DNA of 27,605 nt, from assembly GCA_043804755.1 (NCBI GenBank), contig JAZDIT010000049.1:1-27605 (forward strand), in the 5' to 3' direction. Of this stretch, positions 13,301-22,100 are shown piece after piece. Made by a program: the position numbers and the translations under genes. The stretch comes from JAZDIT01 sp043804755. Its GTDB lineage: Bacteria > Patescibacteriota > Minisyncoccia > Minisyncoccales > JAQTPW01. Within the stretch, counting starts at the first letter, position 1, and each line of letters begins with the position of its first letter. The notes below the pieces were generated by a model, which saw only the letters and a program-made list of their open reading frames with translations, was not told the origin of the DNA and did no database searches.

Positions 13301-14635
13301 ATGAGTTCATTGTTTGGAACAAGCGGCATCAGAGGTTCCGCTAAAGAATTTCTCACAAACCAGGTCTGTTTTGATATTGGAAGAGCTTTTGGCATTTTCC
13401 TAAAAAAACACAAACAGAAAGGAAAGATTGCATTGGGAATGGATTCGCGAAAATCAGGTCCGCGTATAAAAAATGCTTTTTCGTTAGGAATTCATCGAGA
13501 GGGATTCGAAATTTCCGACCAGGGAATTGCACCCGTTCCGGCAATAAACTATTTCTTGGTAGCGAACAAAACTCTTACTGGAAGCTGTATGATTACTGGC
13601 AGCCATATACGGCCTGATTTCAACGGTTTTAAATTCTTTGCTTTCAAAGAAGAAATCTTAAAAAAACATGAAAGAGAAATTGAAAAAATCTATGAAAAGA
13701 TAAAAGAGGAAGTACCTTTTAAGGCTAAAAAGATAAAACTGGAAAGGGATAAAGAAGCAATTGGTCATTACATGAATTTGCTTTTTAAATTAGCCAATCC
13801 CCCGTATCCTAAGATGAAAATAGCACTAGATACGGGAAACGGCTGTCAAGCGATAATAATGCCGAAAGTTCTTAAAAAAATCGGATTCAGTGTAAAAAAT
13901 ATAAATATTTCACTCCGGCCTGAAAAATTTATCGCCAGGGATACAGAAACAAAAGAAGCTGCCGAACCTCTTAAAAAATTCATGAAGAATAAAAAGTTTG
14001 ATATCGGTATCGCCTTTGATGGGGACGGAGACAGAGTGATATTCGTTGACGGAAAGAGAAATTTTATTCCTGGCGACTACACGGGGTCGTTAATCGGGAA
14101 ATATAGTAAAAGCAAAATCCTTGTAACTCCGATAAATACCTCGCAGGTAGTAGATTATTTAAATAAAAAAGTGATCAGAACAAAAGTGGGATCGCCTTAC
14201 GTAGTCGAAGCGATGAAAAGGAATGGAGCTTCTTTCGGTTTTGAAGCCAATGGAGGCGGCATTTCGAAAGAAATTATGATGAGCAGAGACGGAGGTTCTA
14301 CCGCGATCAAGATTTTAAACCTAATTAAAAAAACGGAAAAATCGTTGGAAGAACTAATAAATTCTCTGCCTAAATTCTACCTTTACAGAACAAAAATAGA
14401 TTGTCCAAGGGAATTAAACCAGAAAATAATCAAAAGCGCGAAGAAAAGATTTAAAGGAATTAAGATTGAAGAAATTGACGGTTTAAAAATCTGGCTCGGA
14501 AAAACTAGCTGGGTACTTTTCCGACCCTCAAGCAATGCACCAGAATTCCGGGTATTTGCTGAAGCGAAAACAAGGGAAAAAGCTGAAAAAATCGGAGGGG
14601 AAGGTATCGCATTCGTGGAATCTTTTATAAATTGA
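13301..14635 (+). CDS. Phosphoglucosamine mutase/phosphohexomutase, GlmM-like
   Basis: A 444-residue member of the phosphohexomutase superfamily, clearly different from the neighbour on the other strand. It opens LFGTSGIRG (4-12) as GlmM proteins do. The phosphoserine loop is MITGSHIRPDFNGFK (98-112, Ser101), the metal loop FDGDGDR (239-245), and the specificity loop GFEANGGGI (313-321), which resembles the ENGG form of archaeal-type enzymes more than the SGH of bacterial GlmM. The C-terminal phosphate site reads FRPSSNAPEFR. It probably makes glucosamine-1-phosphate for peptidoglycan precursors, or acts on mannose/glucose phosphates; the sequence does not decide. Its TGA overlaps the -35 box of the next operon. 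Confidence 0.82.
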   Translation: MSSLFGTSGIRGSAKEFLTNQVCFDIGRAFGIFLKKHKQKGKIALGMDSRKSGPRIKNAFSLGIHREGFEISDQGIAPVPAINYFLVANKTLTGSCMITGSHIRPDFNGFKFFAFKEEILKKHEREIEKIYEKIKEEVPFKAKKIKLERDKEAIGHYMNLLFKLANPPYPKMKIALDTGNGCQAIIMPKVLKKIGFSVKNINISLRPEKFIARDTETKEAAEPLKKFMKNKKFDIGIAFDGDGDRVIFVDGKRNFIPGDYTGSLIGKYSKSKILVTPINTSQVVDYLNKKVIRTKVGSPYVVEAMKRNGASFGFEANGGGISKEIMMSRDGGSTAIKILNLIKKTEKSLEELINSLPKFYLYRTKIDCPRELNQKIIKSAKKRFKGIKIEEIDGLKIWLGKTSWVLFRPSSNAPEFRVFAEAKTREKAEKIGGEGIAFVESFIN

Positions 14636-14660
14636 CTATTGGAATTTTTCGTGATAAAAT
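14632..14660 (+). promoter_or_regulatory. Strong promoter of the rpsF-ssb-rpsR operon
   Basis: The -35 box TTGACT (14632-14637) and -10 box TAAAAT (14655-14660) have 17 bases between them. The start near 14667 leaves about 15 bases before the rpsF ATG at 14682. That is too short for the S6:S18-binding leader motif known in other bacteria. Confidence 0.7.
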
Positions 14661-14681
14661 GTTTTTACTAACACAAACACT

Positions 14682-15113
14682 ATGAAAATTTACGAACTTA
14701 CTTATTTGATGCCTCAGACCGTTTCTGAAGACGAACTGAAAGCTCTCCAGGAAAAAATTCATTCCTTCATAACTGAAAAACAGGGTACTTTGGAACGCAT
14801 TGAAGATGTCGTAAAAACAAATCTGGGTTTTCCCATCGGAGGCCAAAGGAATGTCTTTTCGGCGACTTTGAGTTTCCATTCGGAACCCGAGGAATTAATG
14901 GATTTAGGAAATAAAATAAAATCGGAAAAGCAGGTTCTGCGTCACATGATCGTCATAAAGAAGCCGCTTAAAATAGTTGAAATTCGCCGAAGAGTACCGC
15001 ATATTCTCATGAATGAAACCAAAACGGAAACTACCCAAAAAATTACAGAAAAACCTAAAAAGGTCGAGATAAAAGAAATTGAGAAAAAATTGGAGGAAAT
15101 CCTCGGCGAGTAA
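14682..15113 (+). CDS. rpsF: Small-subunit ribosomal protein bS6
   Basis: A 143-residue protein. The N-terminal 97 residues fit the S6 ferredoxin-like fold: YELTYLMPQTVSEDEL (4-19), EDVVKTNLGFPIGGQRNVFSATLSF (41-65), and the basic strand VLRHMIVIKKP (85-95). S6 binds S18 on the platform of the 30S subunit. The remaining 45 residues form a charged tail rich in Lys, Glu and Thr, a common variable feature. It heads the classic rpsF-ssb-rpsR order, followed after one base by the ssb start. There is no Shine-Dalgarno sequence, and the leader is very short. Confidence 0.94.
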   Translation: MKIYELTYLMPQTVSEDELKALQEKIHSFITEKQGTLERIEDVVKTNLGFPIGGQRNVFSATLSFHSEPEELMDLGNKIKSEKQVLRHMIVIKKPLKIVEIRRRVPHILMNETKTETTQKITEKPKKVEIKEIEKKLEEILGE

Positions 15114-15114
15114 T

Positions 15115-15558
15115 ATGAATCTAAACAAGGTTTTCTTAGTCGGTCGCCTTACAAGGGATCCCGAAGCGAAATCCCTCCCTTCCGGGCTTCAGGTTACTTC
15201 ATTCGGGTTGGCAACTGACAGGTTCTATACCGATAAATCTGGCCAAAAACAGCAGCAAACGGAATTTCACAATATCGTCCTTTTCGGAAGATTGGCTGAA
15301 ATTGCTTCTCAATATTTGGGAAAAGGAGCTCTTGTTCTGGTAGAAGGACGACTCCAGACAAGAAACTGGAAAGATTCAACGGGCAATACCAAATACAGGA
15401 CGGAAATCGTAGCAGAAGGTATGCAAATGGGTCCGAGAGCGGGCGGAAAATCGACCCCGATGTCTGAAAATCCGGGACCATCCCAGGAAATACAAAAAGA
15501 AGAAATACCGATAGTTGAAGAAGGAGGAGAAATTGACATTAAAGATATACCATTCTAA
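15115..15558 (+). CDS. ssb: Single-stranded DNA-binding protein
   Basis: A 147-residue protein. The ATG at 15115 is chosen because MNLNKVFLVGRLTRDPE is the normal SSB start, whereas the reading frame also extends upstream into rpsF. The OB fold occupies about residues 1-107 (FHNIVLFGRLAEIASQYLGKGALVLVEGRLQTR and NTKYRTEIVAEGMQM). A short Gly/Pro/Glu linker leads to the acidic tail EIDIKDIPF, whose final IPF is the docking site for repair and replication partners. It coats single-stranded DNA in replication and repair. It lies between rpsF and rpsR. Confidence 0.95.
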   Translation: MNLNKVFLVGRLTRDPEAKSLPSGLQVTSFGLATDRFYTDKSGQKQQQTEFHNIVLFGRLAEIASQYLGKGALVLVEGRLQTRNWKDSTGNTKYRTEIVAEGMQMGPRAGGKSTPMSENPGPSQEIQKEEIPIVEEGGEIDIKDIPF

Positions 15559-15562
15559 ACAT

Positions 15563-15760
15563 ATGCAGTGTTATTTTTGCCAGCATAATTTGAAAGATAT
15601 CGATTACAAAAACGTCAGCTTACTGAGGCGTTTTATTGCAAGTTCGGCTAAAATCAAATCGCGCGTAAAAACTGGCGCTTGTGCGAAACACCAAAGAAAA
15701 ATTAAAACCGCGATAAAACGCGCAAGGAGCTTGGGATTAGTACCAACGAGCAGAGCTTAA
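15563..15760 (+). CDS. rpsR: Small-subunit ribosomal protein bS18, zinc form
   Basis: A 65-residue protein starting at the ATG at 15563, four bases after the ssb stop; a longer in-frame start inside ssb is unlikely because S18 proteins begin at the CxxC. Cysteines C3 and C6 (CYFC), C40 and H43 (TGACAKHQ) form the zinc site of the C+ type. The motif DIDYKNVSLLRRFI (12-25) and the basic IKRARSLGLVP end (51-61) are typical. It pairs with S6 in the 30S platform. It ends the operon and is followed immediately by a strong terminator. Confidence 0.95.
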   Translation: MQCYFCQHNLKDIDYKNVSLLRRFIASSAKIKSRVKTGACAKHQRKIKTAIKRARSLGLVPTSRA

Positions 15761-15790
15761 AAAAAATCAGCCCTTTGGGGCTGATTTTTT
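15761..15790. terminator. Bidirectional terminator between rpsR and recA
   Basis: A perfect 13-pair stem: AAAAAATCAGCCC (15761-15773) with GGGCTGATTTTTT (15778-15790), loop TTTG. A-tract and T-tract on either side make it work for both converging genes. It starts on the base after the rpsR stop and ends two bases before the recA stop. Confidence 0.92.
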
Positions 15791-15792
15791 GT

Positions 15793-16812
15793 TTATTTCA
15801 GGGCTATTGCTAAAATGGCTTTCTTAATTTTTTCTGCTATACCAGGATTTTCTTTAAGGAATGTCTTCGCCCCATCTATGCCCTGCCCCAATTTCGTATC
15901 TTCAAATTGCAGCCAACTTCCCGATTTTTGGACAACTCCGTATTTAATCCCCGTGTTCAAAAGATCGGATAAATAGGAAATTCCTTCATTATAGTAAATA
16001 TCGAACTCCGTGGTTTTGAAGGGGGCCGCCACTTTGTTTTTCACTATTTTCGCTTTTACTCTGTTGCCTACGATTTCGTCACCGTGCTTTATCTGAGCTG
16101 TTCTCCGTAAATCTATTCTGACCGATGCGTAGAATTTCAGCGCAAGGCCGCCAGGCGTAGTTTCAGGGTTACCGAACATAATCCCAATTTTCATTCTCGT
16201 CTGATTGATGAATATGACTATTGTTTTTGTTTTCGCAATTATACCCGAAAGTTTGCGGAGGGCCTGGCTCATCAAACGCGCCTGAAGCCCGATTTGGAAT
16301 TCCCCCATTTCTCCCTCTATTTCCTTTTGAGGAACCAAAGCCGCCACCGAATCCACGACTATTACGTCAACCTCTCCGGAACTGACCAGCGTTTCCACTA
16401 TCTGCAAGGCCTGTTCCCCGGAATCCGGCTGTGAAATCAATAATTCATCGACATTCACCCCGATTTTTCTCGCGTAATCGGGATCCATTGCGTGTTCGGC
16501 ATCGACAAAAGCGCCGACTCCCCCTCTTTTCTGAGCTTCAGCCAAAACATGGAGAGCTAAAGTTGTTTTCCCGCTACTTTCCGGCCCGTAAATCTCGACC
16601 ACTCTTCCCCGTGGCATTCCTCCCACACCCAAAGCCAAATCAATTGAAACGGCTCCAGTAGGGACCACATCGACATTTGTCGATTGCACTTCCTTTAATT
16701 TCATAATGGAACCCTCGCCGAACCTTTGTTTTATTTCATCGATGGCTTCCTGCAAATCACTTTTTCCTTTGTCCTCCGCAGCTTTTTGGGAGGAGGATTT
16801 TTGTTTTATCAT
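15793..16812 (-). CDS. recA: Recombinase RecA
   Basis: A 339-residue protein from the ATG at 16812. A longer frame to 16908 would overlap ftsK by about 70 bases and adds residues foreign to RecA. It pairs homologous DNA and drives strand exchange. Walker A is GPESSGKT (76-83), with FVDAEHAMDPDYARKIGV (102-119), VIVVDSVAALVP (150-161) as Walker B, loop 2 region INQTRMKIGIMFGNPETTPGG (202-222), and GNRVKAKIVKNKVAAPFK (249-266). Loop 1 reads EMGEFQIG (168-175), where most RecA proteins have GDSHVG or close to it. There is no intein. A TATAAT on the minus strand at 16825-16830 would give an almost leaderless transcript. I see no recognisable LexA box. Confidence 0.95.
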   Translation of the reverse strand: MIKQKSSSQKAAEDKGKSDLQEAIDEIKQRFGEGSIMKLKEVQSTNVDVVPTGAVSIDLALGVGGMPRGRVVEIYGPESSGKTTLALHVLAEAQKRGGVGAFVDAEHAMDPDYARKIGVNVDELLISQPDSGEQALQIVETLVSSGEVDVIVVDSVAALVPQKEIEGEMGEFQIGLQARLMSQALRKLSGIIAKTKTIVIFINQTRMKIGIMFGNPETTPGGLALKFYASVRIDLRRTAQIKHGDEIVGNRVKAKIVKNKVAAPFKTTEFDIYYNEGISYLSDLLNTGIKYGVVQKSGSWLQFEDTKLGQGIDGAKTFLKENPGIAEKIKKAILAIALK

Positions 16813-16824
16813 ATTGTTTGATTG

Positions 16825-16830
16825 ATTATA
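16825..16830 (-). promoter_or_regulatory. Possible -10 box of recA
   Basis: TATAAT on the minus strand, 12 bases before the recA ATG, in the 25-base gap after ftsK. No -35 box is visible at 16-18 bases, so recA may also be read through from ftsK. Confidence 0.3.
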
Positions 16831-16837
16831 TACAAAT

Positions 16838-19042
16838 TTATACTTCTCCACTTTCGGTTTCTTCGGTATCGGGAGTTTTATACCCGTCATTATCTCCACC
16901 GCCGCCAAAAACTTCCCTGGGTTTTGCTCCTTCGCCTGGCCCTACCACCCCCCTTTCTTCCATTATATCGATCAACCTTGCGGCACGGGCGTATCCTATG
17001 CGCAACCTCCTTTGTAAAAGAGAGGCAGAGGCTTTTTTCGCCTCAATTACGACTCGCTTCGCTTCTTCGTACAACGGATCTTCTCCGTAAGAACCGTTGA
17101 ATTCACCTTCGGGCATTTCAAGCGTCCTTCCCAAATCTTCTCTCATCCGATTATCCAAAACATCATCATCGATTTTAAATTCCGATTTTTGATTTTTCGA
17201 AGTTATGTAATTTGTAACTCTTTTCACCTCTTTATCCGAAATATAAGCTCCCTGGATTCTTCTCGGTTTGCCGAGCTCGGAAGAAAGGAAAAGCAAATCT
17301 CCCTGCCCAAGCAGTTTTTCCGCACCGGCCGAATCCAAAACAGTTCTTGAATCGACTTGGGAAGCAACCTGGAAAGTCACTCTTGCTGTTATATTCGCTT
17401 TTATTAAACCGGTGATAACTTCAACTGAAGGCCTTTGGGTTGCCAGTACCAGATGTATCCCGACGGCGCGCGACATTTGCGCCAGTCTTACGATTCCCGC
17501 TTCCATTTCGCGGCCTTTGGCAGCCATCAAGTCCGCCAATTCGTCAATAATCAAAACAATATAAGGCAGGATTTCGCTCCTATCGGCAACCTGCTGGTTA
17601 AAACTATCTATATCTCTTGCTCTTGCCGCTGATAAAACCTCGAACCTCCTCTCCATTTCAGAAATCAGCCAACGTAAAGAATTGACCGCCCTTTGCGAAT
17701 CCAGAATCACCGGCGCCAACAGGTGCGGAAGTTCGTTATAAACGGGAAATTCCACTCTTTTGGGATCAATCAAAATAAGATTCAGAATTTCGGGAGAATT
17801 GCGGTAAATAAGGGATAAAATCAAAGTATTTAAAAATATTGTTTTACCGCTGCCGGTAGAACCCGCCACTAAAAGGTGCGGCATTTTCGCCAAATCGGTA
17901 TAGATGGGAGCTCCTGAAACATCCCTTCCCAAAACGAGATTCAATGCCGCAGGCGAACTTTGGAAAATAGGGTTTGCTACCAAATCTTTAAGCCGCACTT
18001 TGGCTCTTACGCGGTTCGGAACCTCGATCCCGACAAGAGATCTGCCGGGTATCGGAGCTTCTATCCTTATGGGATGAGCCGCCAGAGACAGGGCCAAATC
18101 ATTGGAAAGCCCTGTAATTTTCGAAAGCTTTACGCCTTCGGCAGGCTTGAAAGTGTATTGGGTTACGGTGGGGCCTATATTAATTTCCGACATTTCAACG
18201 GGTATGTCAAAATTCTGCAAAGTTTTTTTGATGATCGCTGAATTCATTCTTATATCGCCGCTTGTCGGAGTTTCTTTCCCCGAATCGAGCAAATCTATGG
18301 ACGGAGCCTGATATGCAAAAGTCAGAGGTTTTAACCCTATTTCTTTAGTCTTCAGCTCAAGAGGTTGGACAGGTTTAATCTCTTGCGGTTGAATTTGGGA
18401 CGAAACTTCTTCAATCCTTTTAACCTTGAATTGCGGGAAAAAGATCTTTTTAATCAATGACGGTTTTTCGGATATTTCTTCCTTTTCGCGCTTTTTGAAT
18501 TCATCTTCTTCCTTTGAAGATTGCGGAGCCGGCTGAGGTTTCAGCAAAAACCAGAAAATCAAAAAACCGAAAAAAATAAAACCCCCAAAAATAATATAAT
18601 TCACCCAGAGACCGAAAAATTTTAAAATCGGAAAAGCTATAAGATATCCTATCCAGCCGCCGTTTTTTAAACCGGGCTTTATTCCCTCCAATATACCGGA
18701 AAGTCCTAAAATCAGAACAAAAATTGCCAACAAAGTCGGCCAGAAAAATTTTTTATACTTCGTAATAAAAAAAACGATTCCTCCTAAAATAAAAATCAGG
18801 GGCATCAGGAATATTGTTTTTCCGAATAAAAACGAGAATACGCTTTTTATCTCACGGCCTGCACTTCCGGCGTGGCCAAAAAACGAAAGGACGAAAATTG
18901 CGGCTAAAATGAAAATCAAAATACTCCAAATCCAGTTTTTTGTTTCCTCGGGGAGATATATCTTGGGGAATTTTCTTTTTTCTTTTGAAGAATTTTTTTT
19001 CTCCGCCGGTTGGCGTTTTTTTTGATTTTTCTTCTTTGCCAC
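16838..19042 (-). CDS. ftsK: DNA translocase FtsK
   Basis: A 734-residue septal DNA pump. The start is a GTG at 19042, with an in-frame stop three codons upstream and no earlier ATG. A highly basic N-terminal 28 residues precede four to five membrane helices (about 37-55, 76-93, 100-119, 130-168). A short linker (about 170-250) leads to the motor: alpha domain (265-385), Walker A GSTGSGKT (394-401), LILIDPKRVEF (422-432), Walker B IVLIIDELADL (495-505), and ATQRPSVEVITG (534-545). The C-terminal gamma winged-helix domain (655-710, SASLLQRRLRIGYARAARLIDIMEERGVVGP) would read orienting sequences on the chromosome. It ends 25 bases before recA. An extended -10 box lies 70 bases upstream. Confidence 0.94.
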   Translation of the reverse strand: MAKKKNQKKRQPAEKKNSSKEKRKFPKIYLPEETKNWIWSILIFILAAIFVLSFFGHAGSAGREIKSVFSFLFGKTIFLMPLIFILGGIVFFITKYKKFFWPTLLAIFVLILGLSGILEGIKPGLKNGGWIGYLIAFPILKFFGLWVNYIIFGGFIFFGFLIFWFLLKPQPAPQSSKEEDEFKKREKEEISEKPSLIKKIFFPQFKVKRIEEVSSQIQPQEIKPVQPLELKTKEIGLKPLTFAYQAPSIDLLDSGKETPTSGDIRMNSAIIKKTLQNFDIPVEMSEINIGPTVTQYTFKPAEGVKLSKITGLSNDLALSLAAHPIRIEAPIPGRSLVGIEVPNRVRAKVRLKDLVANPIFQSSPAALNLVLGRDVSGAPIYTDLAKMPHLLVAGSTGSGKTIFLNTLILSLIYRNSPEILNLILIDPKRVEFPVYNELPHLLAPVILDSQRAVNSLRWLISEMERRFEVLSAARARDIDSFNQQVADRSEILPYIVLIIDELADLMAAKGREMEAGIVRLAQMSRAVGIHLVLATQRPSVEVITGLIKANITARVTFQVASQVDSRTVLDSAGAEKLLGQGDLLFLSSELGKPRRIQGAYISDKEVKRVTNYITSKNQKSEFKIDDDVLDNRMREDLGRTLEMPEGEFNGSYGEDPLYEEAKRVVIEAKKASASLLQRRLRIGYARAARLIDIMEERGVVGPGEGAKPREVFGGGGDNDGYKTPDTEETESGEV

Positions 19043-19092
19043 CTTAGATAATTAACAGCTAAAATGAATAATATTTTATCGCGCTCGCCGAA

Positions 19093-19120
19093 ATTATAGC
19101 CGTATTCTACTATTATAGCA
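19093..19120 (-). promoter_or_regulatory. Two TATAAT boxes upstream of ftsK
   Basis: On the minus strand TGCTATAAT (19112-19120) is an extended -10, and a second TATAAT follows at 19093-19098. No consensus -35 box is seen for either. Transcription from the first would start near 19105, leaving a leader of about 60 bases before the ftsK GTG. Confidence 0.45.
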
Positions 19121-19160
19121 CAGACTTATACTCAAGATTAAGAACAAGTGTGATAAATAC

Positions 19161-19190
19161 AAAAGGAGCACTGTATAAACGAGTGCTCCT
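19161..19190 (-). terminator. Terminator of the rpoBC operon
   Basis: Read leftward, AGGAGCACT and AGTGCTCCT (19164-19172 and 19182-19190) form a perfect nine-pair stem with a nine-base loop, followed by TTTGTATTT. It begins seven bases after the rpoC stop codon. Confidence 0.85.
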
Positions 19191-19196
19191 GGATAA

Positions 19197-22100
19197 TTAA
19201 TTTTCCTTTTCTTTTCTGAAACCCGTACCGGCAGGTATTAATTTTCCGATTATGACATTTTCTTTCAACCCCTTCAGGCAGTCTTCTTTTCCTTCAAGCG
19301 AAGCCTTAATTAGAACACGGGATGTTTCTTGAAAAGATGCGGCTGATAAAAATGAATTTGTGGTCAAAGCGACCCTTGATATTCCAAGCAATACTGGCAC
19401 GCCTTTGGCAGGATTTTTGCCTTCTTCCTTTAAAGCCGAGTTTATTTCCAAAAATTTTATCCTTTCAAGCACTTCACCCGGGATCAAGAATGAGTCTCCA
19501 GCGTCTTTCACTTTAACCCTGGAAAACATCTGTCTGACTATTATTTCGATGTGCTTGTCGTGTATCTGGGCTCCCTGAGAAACGTAAATTTTCTGGACCT
19601 CATTTACTATATAGCTTTGGGCTCTGGCAACTCCGGTCGCTTTGAATAACTCTTTCAAATCCAAACTCCCCTCACAAAGCGGATCTCCCTTTTTCACTTC
19701 TTTTGTCGGTTCCACCAAAATTCCGCATTTTGGAGGAATTTGATATTCCACAAGAGATGAATCTTTCCCTTCGGCGGATTTTTTAGCTCTGGCTTTTGCT
19801 TTTTCTTTTTCATCAGTTGGCTTTATCCTGATTATTCTGTCCGGAGTTATTTCCGAAACTATCCCGTCCACTTGAGAAATCGTCGCTTTCCCTCCGGGTA
19901 TTCTTGCTTCAAAAATTTCCTGGACTCTCGGCAAACCAAAAGTAATGTCCGCACCGCCTGCAACTCCGCCCGTATGGAATGTTCTCATAGTAAGCTGGGT
20001 GCCGGGCTCACCGATTGCCTGGGCTGCCACAACACCAACCGCTTCTCCAAGCTTGATCGGTTTATTGTTACCCAAATCCCATCCGTAGCATTTTTGGCAG
20101 ACTCCTCTTACCGAATTACAACTTAACGGGCTTCTGACATGAACTTTTTCTACGCCGAAATTAACGATTTCTTCTCCTTTTTCCAGATCGATGATTTCGC
20201 CCGCTTTGACGATTGTCTTTGATCTTCCAGATTCTCCCTCTTTGGGATGCGATTTCACGTCTTCCAAAACAACTCTGCCAACGATTTTCAAAAGAAAATT
20301 CTGGCCAAGATTATCGGCATCTTTTCGAAATATCTCAATACCCTTTATCGTTCCACAATCGCTTTCTGAAACGATAACTTCGTGGGCTACATCAACCAGC
20401 CTTCTTGTCAGATACCCGGCAGTGGATGTACGCAATGCGGTATCAGCGGTTCCTTTTCTCGCACCGTGCGTTGAAATAAAGTATTCCAAAACATCAAATC
20501 CTTCCTTAAAAGAGCTTTTTACCGGCAGTTCTATAACCTGTCCCGCAGGGTTGATAACCAGTCCCTTCATCCCCGCCATCTGTACCGGCTGGTTCCAAGA
20601 ACCCCTTGAACCGGAATCGACAATCTGGAATACTGAGCCGTTTTCGGGCAAATTCTTCGGAACAAGTTTCTCGACTTCCGATTTGGTTTTTATCCAAATT
20701 TCGATGACTTTCGCGGTTTTTTCTTCTTTGGTCAAAAGCCCCCTCTTGTAATGATCTCCTATTTGTTCCGTAGCTTTTTCGGCTTCTTCGATAATTTGTT
20801 TTTTCTCAGGAGGTACTATGAGATCGTCTATCCCCCAGCTGATTCCCGAACGGGTTGCGTATTCAAATCCGAGGTTTTTAATCTTGTCCAGTGTTTCTTC
20901 GGTGACCTCAAGCCCGTATTTTACAATCAACTTGCTTGTTATTTTTTCCAAATCCTTAACTCTAACGAGGTTGTTCTGGAACGGAAAATCCAAAGGCAGG
21001 GTTTCGTTGAAAATTATTCTCCCTACGCATGTTTCGATAAATTCATCCGATTTTGTTCCCTTTATTCCTCGGACTCTTATTTTCTCCTTGACGCCTATCT
21101 GGCCGAATTCGTAAATCAAAATAGCCTCTTCGGGCGAACCGAAACTCTTAACCAGAAGCCCGCCATCCTCCACAATCTTGGTCATCCAATAACAGCCGAG
21201 AGAAATATCCTGATAAAGGGTAACTATCGGCATCCCGGTTGCGGGTTTCAAAAGATTCTGGGAAGCTAACATTATTTCTCTCGCTTCCTTTTGTGCGGTT
21301 CTGGACAGGGGCAAATGAACTGCCATCTGATCTCCGTCAAAATCGGCATTAAAGGCTTTGCAGACAAGCGGATGGACTCTTATTGATTCTCCTTCGATTA
21401 ATACCGGCTGGAATGCCTGAATGCCAAGCCTGTGCAAAGTCGGAGCTCTGTTTAACAAAACAAGTTTCCCTTTAACCTCTTCTTCCAGAATCGCCCAAAT
21501 TTCATCGGTTTCATCTTCGATAAGACGGGAAGCTCCTCTGACATTATATGCCAGTTCTTTTTCCAAAATTTTCCTTATTACAAACGGCTTGAAAAGTTCC
21601 AAAGCCATTTTTTTCGGCAAACCGCACTGATAAAGCTTCAGTTCTGGACCTACAACAATAACGGATCTGCCGGAATAGTCCACGCGCGTGCCCAAAAGAT
21701 TCTGTCTGAATCTTCCTTGTTTCCCTTTCAGCATATCGGCCAAAGATTTCAATAATCTTCTGCCGCCCGTAGTCGCCTGCGTGGTCGTTCCTTTCCTCAT
21801 TCCGTTATCTATCAGGGCATCAACCGCTTCCTGAAGCATTCTTTTTTCATTCCTGACGATTACGTCCGGAGCGTTAATTTCCAAAAGATATTTCAATCTG
21901 CTGTTTCTATTGATTACTCTCCTGTAAAGGTCGTTCAAATCCGAGGATGCATAACGGCCGCCGTCCAGCTGGACCATCGGTCTGAGGTCCGGAGGAAGTA
22001 CCGGAAGCATGGTCAAAAACATCCACTCCGGTCTTAATTTTGCCTGAAGCATCCCCTGCAAAAATTTAGTTCTTCTGAGAATCTTTCTTCTGTTTATCGG

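Noticed and set aside
14633..14635. Alternative genetic code with TGA as glycine (as in some CPR groups)
   Set aside because: TGA ends the GlmM-like gene, the CorA-like gene and the TPR gene exactly where the families end, and no in-frame TGA interrupts any gene.
16813..16908. Longer RecA start, adding 32 residues
   Set aside because: The extension would overlap the end of ftsK, and the added residues do not look like RecA; the ATG at 16812 gives a standard protein.
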